A stretch of 32,775 bases of DNA from CBDUXP01 sp965371225 [NCBI: uncultured bacterium] (GCA_965371225.1 CBDUXP010000043.1:1-32775), one strand, 5' to 3'; counted from the stretch's first letter, positions 1-9,030 are shown. The notes: generated by a model not told the origin, from the sequence alone. Translations and numbers: made by a program.

Positions 1-54
1 GCCCGTAGGCGGCAGTTTTCAAGACTGCTGCGTTACCAATTACGCTAGCCCTCC
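1..54 (-). tRNA. tRNA-Ser (UGA anticodon), 3' part cut by window edge
   Basis: Read on the minus strand, the 5' acceptor strand GGAGGGC (54-48) is followed by TA, a D arm with a 4-bp stem (GCGT/ACGC) and loop AATTGGTA, and an anticodon arm GCAGT-CTTGAAA-ACTGC. The anticodon is therefore UGA (Ser). After it comes the start of what looks like a long variable arm (GCC-TACG-GGC), which fits a class II tRNA. The T arm and 3' acceptor strand lie outside the window. The D arm is more regular than in most tRNA-Ser, a mild oddity. The anticodon assignment is clear; the fold of the missing half cannot be checked. Confidence 0.85.
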
Positions 55-107
55 ACGGGACCGTCCGGCGGAACCCGTGCGCAGACGGGCCGTCGGCTGG
101 CAGACCA

Positions 108-113
108 AGTATA
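108..113 (-). promoter_or_regulatory. Extended -10 element for tRNA-Ser
   Basis: TGC-TATACT on the minus strand is an extended -10 (TGn plus TATACT). It lies about 54 bp upstream of the tRNA 5' end, between the end of the GT4 gene and the tRNA. I see no good -35, but an extended -10 can partly replace one. Confidence 0.4.
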
Positions 114-130
114 GCAAGGGGTTGGACAGA

Positions 131-1312
131 CTACGGGCGGCCCAGGACGCGCTCGCAGACCGCGAGCAGCTTCCGGCCCACCTGGTCCCATCCGAAATGT
201 GCGCGCGCGTATTCGACGCCCCGGCCGCCCATGCGGCGGCGCTCGTCTGCATCGCCGAACAACATGTCCAACGCTGCCGCCAACGCGGCGCCGCTCGGGT
301 CCACAACACGGCCGAGGCCTTCCCGCTCAAGGAATGCGGCGCCCGGCGTCCGCAGAACTACGATGGGTACGCCGCACGCGCAGGCGGCACGCACTTTCAG
401 CGCGGCGGTGCCGACCGCGCCGGACAGCGCACCCTGGTGATGCAAATTCAGCGCGACGTCCAAGGCCGCAAGCGCGCGGGCGGCCTCGGCGGGCGGCACC
501 GCCCCGGTGAACCGGACCATATCCTGCAAACCCCGCACGTTCACGGTGTGCTCCCAGGCCGGGCGGGAGACCCCGCCACCCACCACCACTGCGCGCAGGC
601 CGGGTCGCCCGGCGCGCAACGCCACAAGCGCGTCGGCCAACACATCGAACCGCTGCCACGGCCCGCAGTTGCCCACATAGCCCACGAGCGGCGCGTCGTC
701 GGGTATCCCCCACGCTTCCCGTTGCGCCGCCCGCGCGTCGGGTTGCGGACGGTACATCTCCGCATCGATGCCATTGAGGACGGCGGTAATACGGCCGGCC
801 GGTACGCCGTAAAGGTCGGTGACGGTCGTGCGCAACTCCGGCGTCACGGTCACCACATGGTTCGCCGTGTGCAGCGTGCGACGCAACTCGCTGTCGATGC
901 GTGCCGCGAGTGCGCGATTCATCAGTCCGCCGCGCGCGGCCCGTTCGTGGGCGGCCAGCCCATTCAGTTCAAACACCCACGGCACCGGACACCCGGCGCG
1001 CGCGAACAGGCCGGCGGCCAGGTAATGGCGCGTATAGGCAATGTCGCAGTCGGCCAACGCGGAACGCAGATGCGCCACCGCCTCCTGCGTCGTGCGCCGC
1101 ATTCCGAGGAGTTGGGACACGAGGCCGCCGGCATCCCGAAAGGGAGGCAGCGCATGAAATGTATCCCCCGGGCCGGCGAAATCCGGCGGGGCGACGGCGG
1201 TGACGCTGACGTCCGCCCCATTGGCCTGAAGGCCGCGCACCGCGCCGATCACGTGCGCGGACGCGCCGGTCGGTTCACTCAAGTCCTGAAGGGCGACGTA
1301 GTGGACATGCAT
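131..1312 (-). CDS. GT4-type glycosyltransferase with degenerate active-site motif
   Basis: The 393-residue product has the two-Rossmann (GT-B) layout of family GT4. An N-terminal acceptor domain begins MHVHYVAL. A linker motif LNGID follows (about residue 180), then the donor-domain start VGYVGN. The C-terminal motif GLGRVVDPSG is typical of nucleotide-sugar-binding domains. Such enzymes transfer sugars in envelope glycan assembly on the cytoplasmic side. The ATG at 1312 is chosen because the frame upstream is arginine-rich and non-protein-like. The usual EX7E region is poor: where relatives read LKxxEYMAxGxP, this protein reads ALKVRAACACGVP, with alanine in place of the second glutamate. 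It is divergent from the MATE gene (68-bp gap) and the tRNA lies downstream. Family assignment is confident; substrate unknown; activity uncertain. Confidence 0.8.
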   Translation of the reverse strand: MHVHYVALQDLSEPTGASAHVIGAVRGLQANGADVSVTAVAPPDFAGPGDTFHALPPFRDAGGLVSQLLGMRRTTQEAVAHLRSALADCDIAYTRHYLAAGLFARAGCPVPWVFELNGLAAHERAARGGLMNRALAARIDSELRRTLHTANHVVTVTPELRTTVTDLYGVPAGRITAVLNGIDAEMYRPQPDARAAQREAWGIPDDAPLVGYVGNCGPWQRFDVLADALVALRAGRPGLRAVVVGGGVSRPAWEHTVNVRGLQDMVRFTGAVPPAEAARALAALDVALNLHHQGALSGAVGTAALKVRAACACGVPIVVLRTPGAAFLEREGLGRVVDPSGAALAAALDMLFGDADERRRMGGRGVEYARAHFGWDQVGRKLLAVCERVLGRP

Positions 1313-1351
1313 GGGGGGCGCGCACGTGACCGCGTGCGAGAGTGGGTACTC

Positions 1352-1357
1352 TATACT
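1352..1357 (+). promoter_or_regulatory. Candidate -10 for the MATE gene
   Basis: TATACT sits 23 bp upstream of the ATG at 1381, in the 68-bp divergent gap shared with the GT4 gene. A -35 is not obvious: GTGACC at 1326 is too far, with a 20-bp spacer. There is no Shine-Dalgarno before the MATE start. Confidence 0.4.
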
Positions 1358-1380
1358 GCGGGCGCGAGTCCCGACGCCGC

Positions 1381-2823
1381 ATGCCGCCCCCCAGTAACAC
1401 CGCGGACGGCCCCGCGCAGGCCCCGGGCGTGCGTGCCGTGCACGAGCGCGAGGACCTGACGCGCGGGCCCATCGCACGCAAGCTGATTTACCTGGCCGCG
1501 CCGATGGTGTTCGGCAATCTGGCGCAGACCACCCTCTCGTTCATCGACACCATTTTTGTGGGACGGCTCGGCTCGAACGCGCTTGCCGGCGTCGGGCTGG
1601 GGAGCACGCTGCTCTATGTCATCTGGACCCTATTGCCGGCCATCGCCATGGGCGCCATGGCCATCGGATCGCGCGCCGCGGGCGCCGGCGATGACGAAGA
1701 GTTGGGCGTCGTCACCGCACAGGCGTTGTGGCTCGGGCTGCTTTTGGGCATCGGGTTGGCCGCGCTGGGCTTCTTCGGCGCCGGTCTCATGGTCGGCACC
1801 CTCGCGGGCCCGCACGCCGCGGCGGAGACGGTGGCCGCCGGCACCACGTACACGCGCATCATCTTCTCCGGCTCCATCCTGACGATCACCTACTTCGTCT
1901 GCGCCACCATGCTGCGCGCGACGGGGAACTCCATCACGCCGATGATCAGCAACACGGGCGCCTGTGTCCTGAACATGGTGCTCGACCCCATCTTCATCTT
2001 CGGCTGGGGGCCGGTGCCGGCCATGGGGGTGGCCGGCGCAGCGTACGCCACGGTGCTGTGCAACTGTTTCAACGTGGCCTACCTGCTCTGGCGGTGCACG
2101 CGAGGCGACTTGCGGCTCCACCTGCGGCTGCAGCACTTTCGTCCGCAGTGGGGCATGCTCCGGCGCATCACCCGTCTCGCCCTGCCCAACTCCCTGCAGT
2201 ACGGCCTGGAAACCGTAACTGCCTTAGCGATGATGCGCATCGTCGCCGGCCACGGGGACCTCATCATCGCGGCGTATACGATCGGCATTCGGCTGGACCT
2301 GCTCGTGTTGCTGCCGGGCTGGGCGATCAGCCAGGCGGGCGCGAGCTTCGTGGGGCAGAATCTGGGCGCGCGGGAAACGGAGCGCGCGCGCCGGGGGGCA
2401 TGGAGCGCCTTTGGATTGCTGGCCGCCGTCCAATCTACCGCCGGGCTCCTCTACATCGCCCTGGGGCCGACGCTCGTGGGCGTCTTCACGGGCGATCCGG
2501 TGGCGAACGCCGCCCTCATCGAAATGGGCACGAGCTATCTGCGCACGGTGGCCTGGAGCTACACCTTCCTCGCGCTGGGGATGACCATGTCCCGCGCCCT
2601 CACCGGCGCGGGCGATACCGTGGCGCCCATGTGGAACGTCCTGTTCTCCCGCTTCCTGTTGCAGTTACCCCTGGCGTGGTTCCTGCCAGACCTGCTGGCC
2701 GCCCACAGCACGCTCCCCATGCACTACGGGCTGTGGTTCGCCATCATCGCGGGGCACATGGCGCACGGGCTGCTCAACGCGGGGCGGTTCGGGCAGGGAC
2801 ACTGGCAACATCGCACGGTCTAA
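1381..2823 (+). CDS. MATE-family multidrug/metabolite exporter
   Basis: The 480-residue integral membrane protein has about 12 hydrophobic segments in two similar halves. An N-terminal signature ([15 protein letters not shown], then [16 protein letters not shown]) is characteristic of the MATE family, cation-coupled antiporters that export drugs or metabolites. The second half repeats the pattern ([22 protein letters not shown]), and the C-terminal half carries [10 protein letters not shown], also typical. The ATG at 1381 is preferred over the one at 1342, which would overlap the predicted promoter. Length fits the family. It is followed after 53 bp by an acyltransferase with its own promoter. 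The neighbours suggest an envelope role, but the substrate cannot be inferred. Confidence 0.9.
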   Translation: MPPPSNTADGPAQAPGVRAVHEREDLTRGPIARKLIYLAAPMVFGNLAQTTLSFIDTIFVGRLGSNALAGVGLGSTLLYVIWTLLPAIAMGAMAIGSRAAGAGDDEELGVVTAQALWLGLLLGIGLAALGFFGAGLMVGTLAGPHAAAETVAAGTTYTRIIFSGSILTITYFVCATMLRATGNSITPMISNTGACVLNMVLDPIFIFGWGPVPAMGVAGAAYATVLCNCFNVAYLLWRCTRGDLRLHLRLQHFRPQWGMLRRITRLALPNSLQYGLETVTALAMMRIVAGHGDLIIAAYTIGIRLDLLVLLPGWAISQAGASFVGQNLGARETERARRGAWSAFGLLAAVQSTAGLLYIALGPTLVGVFTGDPVANAALIEMGTSYLRTVAWSYTFLALGMTMSRALTGAGDTVAPMWNVLFSRFLLQLPLAWFLPDLLAAHSTLPMHYGLWFAIIAGHMAHGLLNAGRFGQGHWQHRTV

Positions 2824-2838
2824 GGCTGCGTGCCGGTT

Positions 2839-2868
2839 TTGACGCGGTTTCACGCGCGCCACTACACT
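2839..2868 (+). promoter_or_regulatory. Sigma-70 promoter giving a leaderless acyltransferase mRNA
   Basis: TTGACG (2839-2844), an 18-bp spacer and TACACT (2863-2868). The start codon ATG lies at 2877, 8 nt after the -10, so transcription should begin at or next to the A of ATG. No Shine-Dalgarno is possible. Confidence 0.6.
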
Positions 2869-2876
2869 GGGCGCCC

Positions 2877-3437
2877 ATGGCCGAACGCGGGTCCCTGTTG
2901 CGTGTCTTCCTGCGGCAGTTCAGCCTGTCGCAGATCGTCTGCTTGGTGGCCGAGGAGTATGTCGCGTGGATCGTGCGCTATCTCCCGGGCTACGAGGGGT
3001 TCGCGCTGCGCCATCTGTTCTACAAGCTGCTGTTCAAGCGGCTCGGCGGTTTCGCCTACTTCTATCCCGGGACGCGCCTGCAGCATGTGTACGGCATCGA
3101 AGCGGGCAAGAACCTGCACGTGAATACGAACGCGTACCTGTACGGGCGCGGGGGACTGGTGCTCGGCGATGACGTGCTCATCGGTCCCAACGCGGTCATC
3201 GTCTCGTCGCAACATACGTATGAACAGCGCGATGTGCCCGTCGTGTACCAAGGCCACCACCGGGAACGCACGGTGATCGGCAATCGGGTATGGATCGGCG
3301 CCAACGCGTGCGTCATGCCGGGCGTCACCGTGGCGGACGGCACGATCGTCGCCGCCGGCGCCGTGGTTACGAAAGATACCGAGCCGTACACGATCGTGGG
3401 CGGCGTGCCCGCAGAAAAGATCGGCGACCGCCCGTAA
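2877..3437 (+). CDS. Left-handed beta-helix (hexapeptide) acyltransferase
   Basis: The 186-residue protein has an N-terminal helical segment (residues 1-65) and then hexapeptide repeats of the [LIV]GxxxX type ([14 protein letters not shown], later [14 protein letters not shown] and [18 protein letters not shown]). The end, [10 protein letters not shown], is the classical C-terminus of the maltose/galactoside-type O-acetyltransferase family. Histidine in SSQHTYE is the likely catalytic base. These trimeric enzymes transfer acetyl (or another acyl group) from CoA to sugars. The start at 2877 is set by the promoter, which leaves no room for an upstream start. Convergent with the GT-C gene across the repeat element; probably modifies a surface glycan. 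The exact acceptor is unknown. Confidence 0.88.
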   Translation: MAERGSLLRVFLRQFSLSQIVCLVAEEYVAWIVRYLPGYEGFALRHLFYKLLFKRLGGFAYFYPGTRLQHVYGIEAGKNLHVNTNAYLYGRGGLVLGDDVLIGPNAVIVSSQHTYEQRDVPVVYQGHHRERTVIGNRVWIGANACVMPGVTVADGTIVAAGAVVTKDTEPYTIVGGVPAEKIGDRP

Positions 3438-3445
3438 GTTCGTCA

Positions 3446-3627
3446 AACCACCAAGACACCAAGGACACAGAGAAGAAAACGCCAAAGACAACCCACGAAG
3501 AACACGAAGGCGTACGAATGCGCGGAGGTGAGGCTACAGGGTTTCGATTCCTTCGTGATTCTTAGTGTACTTCGTGGATGTTTTGATGAGTCTTTTCGTT
3601 CTCTCTGTCTTTGGTGTCTTGGTGGTT
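3446..3627. repeat. Large imperfect palindromic intergenic element, AT-richer than its surroundings
   Basis: The outer arms 3446-3473 and 3600-3627 are inverted copies matching at about 26 of 28 positions (core AACCACCAAGACACCAA). Inside them is a second, weaker pair built on CCACGAAG and ACGAA (about 3493-3517 and 3550-3578). The element starts 8 bp after the acyltransferase stop and its other arm touches the stop of the GT-C gene, so it fills the convergent gap. It is visibly poorer in G+C than all flanking genes. It could fold into a long cruciform or RNA hairpin and act as a bidirectional terminator, or be a non-autonomous mobile repeat. ORFs across it look spurious. Confidence 0.85.
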
Positions 3628-5726
3628 CAGTATTTTGGCGTGTCTTCTCCGCGGATTTCGTACAGGTACATCTCGTTCGCCATGAAGAGTTCCGTGCAGG
3701 CGCTCTGCGTGAACGCTTTGAGCCGGGACAGGCCCACGCGGATCGACTCGGCATCCGTCTCGGACGTGGGCCGCGGCGGATACCGCGCCAGGTGCCGGGC
3801 ATTCAAGAGCAGATGCGAGTAGCCGCGGGCGCGCAGGTCCCGCGCGAGCGCGGCTGCATCGTCGGTTGCGCCGAACGTGTCGAGCCAGCGGGGCGCCTCA
3901 TAGACCGCGTCGCCGTCCAACGGTCGCGGACAGCGGAGCATCCGGTTCTCCCACAGGCCGATGATCTTCGCGTCCGCGGGCAGCGTGCGATCCATGAACG
4001 CATACATGCGCGCGGTCTGGTCCGTCCGCAACAGAAAGGCCTCGGGGGCCTCGCGTCCCCAGGCGACGGCCCCGAAGCTGAGGAGACCGAGCAGGGTGGG
4101 CACGCCGGCGGGCACCCACCAGAGTCCCGCCGCAGCAAACCCCGCGCCCACCCACCGGCGGTCTGCGGCCGTGTCTTCGCCGGACGGCGTCACCAGCCGC
4201 AACAGGCCACCGACAGCCAGCAGGCTGAACAGAGGGAACACCGGGATGAGATAGCGGGCCACGTGCGTGGAGAACGCCCACGCCACGGCATAGACAGCCG
4301 CAAACAAAGCGAGCGCGCGCACACCGAGGGGCATCCGCCGCCACGTGAGCACGGCAGGGAGCGCCACCAACCACACGGGCGACACCGCGCCGTCGAACGT
4401 GGCATAGCCCGGATTGCCGTACACCGTCACTCGCCACGGCAGCAGGAGCAAATCGAGCACCCCGTGGCCCATGCCATGTTGCTGGACGAGCAGCTGCGTC
4501 CGGGCGAGTTCGCCGGCGGTGAGCGGGCCAAGGCCGAACACGCCGGTGGCCAACGGAAAGATGGGATTCCCCACGTGGATCGCGTTCTTGACCAGCCACG
4601 GCCCCGCGCCGACGAGGAGAGCGATAGCGAACGGACCTAGCACAGCCACCGCCTGCCGCGGACCGGCGCGGCGGCGCAGCAGCACCAGGGTCAACACGGC
4701 CCCCACCGCGGCGACGCCATACACGGAGGTGTACCGCATCCCGGCGAAGAGCCCGAGCGCCACCGCGGCGACGCGCAGCGGGCCGACTTGGTGGGTACGC
4801 AACCACTGCACCACACCCCACACGGCACCCGTGAAGGCGAATCCGGCGGCGAGGTCCACGTAGGACGTGGGCAATTGCCCCAGCACCAGCGGCGTCGTCA
4901 GGGTGAGGAACGCGGCCAAGGTCCCGGCCGTCGAGCTGAGGAGGCGCCGGCCCAACGACGCGGTGAGCGCGAGCATGCCCACGCCACAGCCCACGTGCAC
5001 GAGCTTCGCGGTCGGGGGGCCGCCCAAGGTGAGCGCCAGGGCGTAGAGCATCTCCGTGTTCAGGGGCGTGTTCGCGAATACCAGTTGGGGGAAGGGCACA
5101 AACCCGTGTGCATCGAGATACGCGCGGGGCAGCGCCAAGTGGTAGACCAGTGAATCGTGCAGCACCTGGGGCGACAGCGCGACCGGCAACGCCGCCAACA
5201 CGACCACCACCATTCCCGCGAGTGCGATACGTTCCGTCACCGACCGGGACGCGCTGTCGGGATCCCGCCGCACGCACGCGCGCAGCAACGCCACCACCTG
5301 GCGCCCGCCGAAGACGCAGGGCACGGCGATCGCGGCCCACAGCAGCGGCGCGTAGAGCAGCCCCGCGGCCGCCAGCGCAGTGGCGGTGAGCGTAAACACC
5401 GCCATCCCGCACAGAGCGGACAGCCAGAATCGTTCACCCGGCGTGGTGGCGGCGTCGCGCTCCGCAGCATCGGGCCACAACCACCGGAGGACGAAATGGC
5501 CGGCGCAGGCTGCGGAACCCCAGAGGAGGGCCGCGCCGGCCAGGCGCGCCAACGCCAGGCCCACCGCGCCCGCGGTCGGTACGAGCGCGCCCCAATCGGT
5601 GCCCTTCACGAAGTCGAGCCACGACGCCCACGGGACCGCATGGTGGCGCTGAAACGCCACGGCCACACAGAGCGTCCACGCCGCGAGCAGTACGAGGCCG
5701 CTCCGGCGCACCGGCCGGCTACTCAC
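3627..5726 (-). CDS. GT-C membrane glycosyltransferase
   Basis: The 699-residue protein has about 12-13 hydrophobic segments spread through the first 560 residues and a C-terminal soluble domain with little hydrophobicity. This is the layout of polyprenyl-phosphate-sugar-dependent GT-C enzymes (PMT/ArnT-like), which glycosylate on the outer face of the cytoplasmic membrane. The motif [14 protein letters not shown], after the fourth or fifth segment, likely supplies the loop aspartate. GTG at 5726 is chosen: it overlaps the upstream gene's stop by 8 bp (GTGAGTAG), implying translational coupling, and the frame before it is not protein-like. The C-terminal domain contains [14 protein letters not shown], similar to sequences in bacterial membrane glycosyltransferases. 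Substrate unknown. Confidence 0.75.
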   Translation of the reverse strand: MSSRPVRRSGLVLLAAWTLCVAVAFQRHHAVPWASWLDFVKGTDWGALVPTAGAVGLALARLAGAALLWGSAACAGHFVLRWLWPDAAERDAATTPGERFWLSALCGMAVFTLTATALAAAGLLYAPLLWAAIAVPCVFGGRQVVALLRACVRRDPDSASRSVTERIALAGMVVVVLAALPVALSPQVLHDSLVYHLALPRAYLDAHGFVPFPQLVFANTPLNTEMLYALALTLGGPPTAKLVHVGCGVGMLALTASLGRRLLSSTAGTLAAFLTLTTPLVLGQLPTSYVDLAAGFAFTGAVWGVVQWLRTHQVGPLRVAAVALGLFAGMRYTSVYGVAAVGAVLTLVLLRRRAGPRQAVAVLGPFAIALLVGAGPWLVKNAIHVGNPIFPLATGVFGLGPLTAGELARTQLLVQQHGMGHGVLDLLLLPWRVTVYGNPGYATFDGAVSPVWLVALPAVLTWRRMPLGVRALALFAAVYAVAWAFSTHVARYLIPVFPLFSLLAVGGLLRLVTPSGEDTAADRRWVGAGFAAAGLWWVPAGVPTLLGLLSFGAVAWGREAPEAFLLRTDQTARMYAFMDRTLPADAKIIGLWENRMLRCPRPLDGDAVYEAPRWLDTFGATDDAAALARDLRARGYSHLLLNARHLARYPPRPTSETDAESIRVGLSRLKAFTQSACTELFMANEMYLYEIRGEDTPKY

Positions 5727-7311
5727 GCCCGACACGCCCGCCGTCGCGGCGCACCCAGACGTGTGCGTACCGGTTCGCGATGGGGAGCGCCCGCGGCGCG
5801 TATTCCGCTTGAAAGGTCGGATGCGCCAGCAGGACGCCCACCCCGGGCACAAATTGCGCGTACCACTGCACGTAGCTGGTCAATTCTTCGGGAGTCAGGG
5901 GCTCGTCCCGCAAGCGACACGCCCCAAGAAACACGAGATCGGGCGCGCGCGCGACCACATAATCCGCGTCATACCGTTCGTGCCCCGGCGTGCCGCGGCC
6001 CATGTCGCCCACGTCGGCGCGGGCAATGTGCCGGTCGTTCAGGCCCACCAGGTCCAACGTGGGCAGGCGCGCGTAGTAGGGCAGGATGCCCGCGGGCACG
6101 ACCGCAATGAGCGTCTCGGCCGGTTGCGTCTCCCGCAGCCACCGCCCGATCGCCGCGCGGTCGCGGTCCACCGGTCGCTCGCTGCCGAACACGCGCCGCG
6201 CCATGGGCCCGACGAAGGACGGCACCAGGAGCACGATGACCAACGTAACGGCAAGCATGACCCGGGCGGCGGGAGACGGTACGCGCTCCGCCGCCAGCTT
6301 CCACAATGTCGGCGCCGCGAGCACCATGAGGGGCACCATGAAGCGGAACATGGCGAGTTGATCGCCGCCGACAGCGAGGACGAACACCAACGCCGCCGCT
6401 GCAAACGCCCCGATGAGCCAAGCCAGCGCGCGCCGCGTGGGATCGGGGCCGGGTGATCCCGCCCCCCGCCGCCACAGGATGATTCCGCCCGCGAGCAGAG
6501 CGTACGCGCCGGCGCCGCTCACCAGGAGCCACGCCAGTACGTACTGGCTCCCCCGAACGATCGATGCGCCGCCCCCGCCGACTTTCGCGTAAAACGTGTT
6601 GGGCAGCACGGCGTCGTAGTACTGCCAGCGCCACACGAAGTAAGGCGCATAGACGGCGGCGAACGTCACGACCAGGATGGCGCACAGTCGCCGGCGATCC
6701 CGGCGCGCCACGTCCGGCCGCCCGGCGCACAGGAGCCACCCGGCCCCGGCGATCACGTACAGCAGGCCATCGGGTCGGGCCATGCACAGCAAGGCGCCCG
6801 CCACCCCCGCGCCCAGTGCCTCGTGCACCCGGCCGGCGCGCCACACGAAGTTCAGCAGCAGCAGGATGAGCAGGCAGAACACCCCCGTCTCCAGCCCTCC
6901 CGCGGCCCAGTAGGCGACCGGGCCCGAGGCGCAGAGGAGCAACGCCCCGGCGGCGGGTACTGTCCAGGTGGCGGTGGCCGCCTCCGCGGCGGGGGCAGCT
7001 TCCTCACCGGCCAGGCGCCAGCGCAGCGCGACGGCCGCGCCCATGCAGACCACGCCCAGGCCTGCGGCAAGACGTGGCAGCGCGACCCCCCGTGCGGCGC
7101 CGGGCGCCAGCATGAGGATCCAGAGGAAGTTCGTGTAGCCCTCCACTCGTTCCCCCGGGTTGAAGACGAGCCCGTGGCCCGCGAGCGCGTTGCGCACATA
7201 CCGGAAACTGATGTACGCGTCGTCCGCCACGTGGTCGAACAGGGCCGCGTGCAGCGCGAGCAGACCCGCCGCGAGTATCCAGGTGGCGACAAAGCGGAGG
7301 GAGCGGGGCAT
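5719..7311 (-). CDS. GT-C membrane glycosyltransferase, AftB-like signature
   Basis: The 530-residue protein starts with a signal-anchor segment, then [12 protein letters not shown] and [14 protein letters not shown] (residues 30-66). The acidic pair in the first extracytoplasmic loop plus this stretch mark a GT-C subfamily related to lipid-linked arabinofuranosyl/mannosyl transferases. About 10 further hydrophobic segments follow. The C-terminal soluble domain contains [14 protein letters not shown], also typical. It is the first gene of a two-gene operon with the GT-C gene that overlaps its end. A promoter at 7328-7357 predicts a 5' leader of only about 10 nt and no Shine-Dalgarno. The sugar and acceptor cannot be told from sequence. 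Confidence 0.8.
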   Translation of the reverse strand: MPRSLRFVATWILAAGLLALHAALFDHVADDAYISFRYVRNALAGHGLVFNPGERVEGYTNFLWILMLAPGAARGVALPRLAAGLGVVCMGAAVALRWRLAGEEAAPAAEAATATWTVPAAGALLLCASGPVAYWAAGGLETGVFCLLILLLLNFVWRAGRVHEALGAGVAGALLCMARPDGLLYVIAGAGWLLCAGRPDVARRDRRRLCAILVVTFAAVYAPYFVWRWQYYDAVLPNTFYAKVGGGGASIVRGSQYVLAWLLVSGAGAYALLAGGIILWRRGAGSPGPDPTRRALAWLIGAFAAAALVFVLAVGGDQLAMFRFMVPLMVLAAPTLWKLAAERVPSPAARVMLAVTLVIVLLVPSFVGPMARRVFGSERPVDRDRAAIGRWLRETQPAETLIAVVPAGILPYYARLPTLDLVGLNDRHIARADVGDMGRGTPGHERYDADYVVARAPDLVFLGACRLRDEPLTPEELTSYVQWYAQFVPGVGVLLAHPTFQAEYAPRALPIANRYAHVWVRRDGGRVGRE

Positions 7312-7327
7312 ACGTGGGAAGACACCC

Positions 7328-7357
7328 AGCCTAGCGCCGTCGCGGGGAATGCCGCAA
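7328..7357 (-). promoter_or_regulatory. Promoter of the GT-C operon
   Basis: On the minus strand, TTGCGG (7357-7352), an 18-bp spacer and TAGGCT (7333-7328). Predicted start of transcription near 7321, about 10 nt before the ATG at 7311. Matches to consensus are moderate. Confidence 0.45.
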
Positions 7358-7416
7358 CTCTTGTGGAGGCAGGCCTTTCCACATACCCCGCGCCGGCCGG
7401 GGCGGGCGCGACCGGC

Positions 7417-7445
7417 TTGCCCGCCCCCTGGACGAGAGCTAGACT
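7417..7445 (+). promoter_or_regulatory. Promoter of the radical SAM transcript
   Basis: TTGCCC (7417-7422), a 17-bp spacer and TAGACT (7440-7445). Predicted start near 7452, which coincides with an ATG (mini-ORF 7452-7496) and with the base of the hairpin 7454-7486. Confidence 0.55.
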
Positions 7446-7451
7446 GGAATT

Positions 7452-7496
7452 ATGCAGGAGGAGCAGCGTGTCGCGGCTCCTCCTGCGTTCCCATAG
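7452..7496 (+). CDS. Candidate leaderless mini-ORF (14 codons)
   Basis: ATG lies 6 nt after the -10, the same spacing as the strong leaderless promoter at 20731. It reads 14 codons to TAG, in the same frame as the radical SAM gene whose GTG follows 9 nt after the stop. Either a real leader peptide or chance; the peptide (start MQEEQRVA) resembles nothing I know. Confidence 0.3.
   Translation: MQEEQRVAAPPAFP
7454..7486 (+). promoter_or_regulatory. Perfect 11-bp stem hairpin at the 5' end of the radical SAM mRNA
   Basis: GCAGGAGGAGC (7454-7464), an 11-nt loop, and its exact complement GCTCCTCCTGC (7476-7486). The 5' arm contains a perfect AGGAGG (7456-7461), so the stem would hide a Shine-Dalgarno sequence. 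No T-run follows, so an intrinsic terminator is unlikely. Confidence 0.7.
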
Positions 7497-7521
7497 AACC
7501 CTCCCGTGCCGGACACTCTGA
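7468..7521 (+). CDS. Candidate leader peptide (17 codons) with perfect SD
   Basis: GTG at 7468 lies 6 nt after AGGAGG (7456-7461) and opens 17 codons ending in TGA at 7519-7521, 16 nt inside the radical SAM gene in another frame. It is rich in arginine and in leucine (three consecutive Leu codons at 7477-7485). Its SD would be sequestered by the hairpin. Its overlap with the SD-less GTG at 7506 suggests translational coupling. Confidence 0.4.
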   Translation: MSRLLLRSHRTLPCRTL

Positions 7522-8723
7522 CCCCTGCCACAGCCCGCGTAGCCGACAATGCGGCCCGCAATGCGGAGGAGTACGCCGCCGGCAAGCGCACGTTGACGTC
7601 CTTGCCGCGCAGCATCTGGCTGGCTTTCACGGCCAAGTGCAACCTGGCCTGCTACCACTGCCCGCGGGGGAAGAAGTACGTCCGCGAAGAGGATGCGCCG
7701 GATATGGAGCCGCAGGTGTTCGACCGAGTCGAGACCGAGCTGTTGCCGGCGCTGGAGCGCGTCATCCTGGGGGGCAACAACCTGGGCGAGCAATTGATCT
7801 ACCGGGAGTTCGACAGCTTCTTCCGGCGGTTGGCCAGGCACCCGGCGCGGATCGAATTCATCACGAACGCCACCGTCATGCCGCCAGAGCGGGTCGAGAT
7901 GATCGTAGATCAGGAGCCCGTGTTTCTGATCTCCACCGAGGGGACCGGCGAGGTGTACGAGCAGGTCCGCGGCCGCAAGTGGTCCAAGATCGAGCAGACG
8001 ATTCGGGACATTGACGCCGCGCGCCGGGCGCGGTCCGGCAACGGGACCAAAATTGCGCTGGGTATGACGGTGTTCGCCGACAATCTGGATCAGATCGAGC
8101 CCTGTATCCGCCTGAAGCGCATCGGGGTCGATATCGTGATGGTCCACCACCTGTCCCCGCACGCGGAATCACAGCGATATCAGTCCCTGGCCTACAACCG
8201 GGGCGAAACGAATCGGGTGTTCGACCGGGCCCGGGCGCTCGCCGAGGAGCTTGGTGTGGACCTGCATATCCCGCCGAACTTTGCGGTGGGGACGGTCGAG
8301 TACGATCGCGCGGTCACGGGCCGGGAAGAGCCGGAGCGGGCCCGGGTGGACTATGCCAGCCTCCCCTGCGACCTGCCGTGGACGGCGGCCAGTATCGATG
8401 AGTCGGGGCTCGTGATGCCGTGCTGCTCGTCGCAGATGGTGCTGGGGGATCTGAAAACACAATCGTTCGCAGAAGTCTGGAACGGGGCGAAGTATCAGCG
8501 CCTGCGGGCGACGGTGAATTCGCCCCGCCCGCTCCACGATTGTAAATACTGTCCCACGCGGCAGGGCAATAATCCGGCCAGTCTCCTGAAAGCAATCGAC
8601 CCGCCCGCCGACGCGCCCTGGATGGAGCGGATCGGGAGACGGGTCCAACGGGCGTTGCGGGCGCGCGGCCACGACCGGTTGGCCACCTTGGGCCGCAAGG
8701 TCTACCGCCGTTTTAGTGTGTGA
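7506..8723 (+). CDS. Radical SAM protein with SPASM domain
   Basis: The 405-residue product has the radical SAM cluster motif CxxxCxxC at C45, C49 and C52 (CNLACYHCP), binding the [4Fe-4S] cluster that cleaves S-adenosylmethionine. C-terminal auxiliary-cluster cysteines follow (LPCDLPW, MPCCSS, DCKYCP), typical of SPASM proteins, which modify peptides or other substrates. The preference for GTG at 7506 is weak. It lacks a Shine-Dalgarno, but the frame is closed upstream by TAG at 7494. It is flanked by envelope glycosyltransferases and a regulator; no obvious RiPP precursor lies next to it. Function unknown beyond radical chemistry. Confidence 0.85.
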   Translation: MPDTLTPATARVADNAARNAEEYAAGKRTLTSLPRSIWLAFTAKCNLACYHCPRGKKYVREEDAPDMEPQVFDRVETELLPALERVILGGNNLGEQLIYREFDSFFRRLARHPARIEFITNATVMPPERVEMIVDQEPVFLISTEGTGEVYEQVRGRKWSKIEQTIRDIDAARRARSGNGTKIALGMTVFADNLDQIEPCIRLKRIGVDIVMVHHLSPHAESQRYQSLAYNRGETNRVFDRARALAEELGVDLHIPPNFAVGTVEYDRAVTGREEPERARVDYASLPCDLPWTAASIDESGLVMPCCSSQMVLGDLKTQSFAEVWNGAKYQRLRATVNSPRPLHDCKYCPTRQGNNPASLLKAIDPPADAPWMERIGRRVQRALRARGHDRLATLGRKVYRRFSV

Positions 8724-8774
8724 CGCCCCCCCGGGTGTGATGTGGGGCTCCGGCCACAGCCAGCCGGCGCGGGA

Positions 8775-8972
8775 CTACTCTTCCGAGCTATCGAAAATCT
8801 GATTGACCGACATGTTCAGCGCATTCGAAATCTTCAGCGCGACTCGCAGCGATGGCGTCTGTTTGTTGTTGCAGATGCGGTTCAGATAGGGCCGGTCAAT
8901 GGAGATATCACGCGCAAACTGGGCCTGACTGATCCCCCGTTCAACCAGGATGGCATTGAGTCGGTTCTTCAC
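8775..8972 (-). CDS. Small XRE-family HTH regulator
   Basis: The 65-residue protein is essentially one Cro/C1-type helix-turn-helix domain (GISQAQFARDISIDRPYLNRI, then QTPSLRVALKISNAL). I chose GTG at 8972 because AAAGG (8984-8980) lies 7 nt upstream of it; the longer open frame to 9026 lacks such a signal. It shares the QTPSL-plus-helix pattern with the larger XRE regulator divergently encoded at 9307, suggesting a related DNA-binding mode. It is convergent with the radical SAM gene (51-bp gap). Target unknown. Confidence 0.8.
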   Translation of the reverse strand: MKNRLNAILVERGISQAQFARDISIDRPYLNRICNNKQTPSLRVALKISNALNMSVNQIFDSSEE

Positions 8973-9030
8973 GAGCACACCTTTTCTGTAGGTTGTTTGG
9001 CTCAGCCGGGTAGTCAAATAAAGCACTGGT

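Noticed and set aside
77-1459. Long plus-strand open frame antisense to the GT4 gene
   Set aside because: Arginine- and histidine-rich, no domain, and it is the mirror of a clear glycosyltransferase; typical of GC-rich shadow frames.
3446-3627. CRISPR array
   Set aside because: The units are inverted and degenerate, without regular spacers; no cas genes.
3528-4640. Plus-strand frame running through the inverted-repeat element into the GT-C gene
   Set aside because: Composition (many Arg, Gln, His) and antisense position show it is not a gene.
7454-7486. Intrinsic terminator
   Set aside because: The stem is perfect, but no T-run follows and it lies at the very start of a transcript; kept as a regulatory hairpin instead.
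7506-8723. RiPP biosynthesis cluster around the radical SAM/SPASM protein
   Set aside because: No precursor peptide with a plausible core, protease or transporter is adjacent; the two mini-ORFs upstream do not look like precursors.
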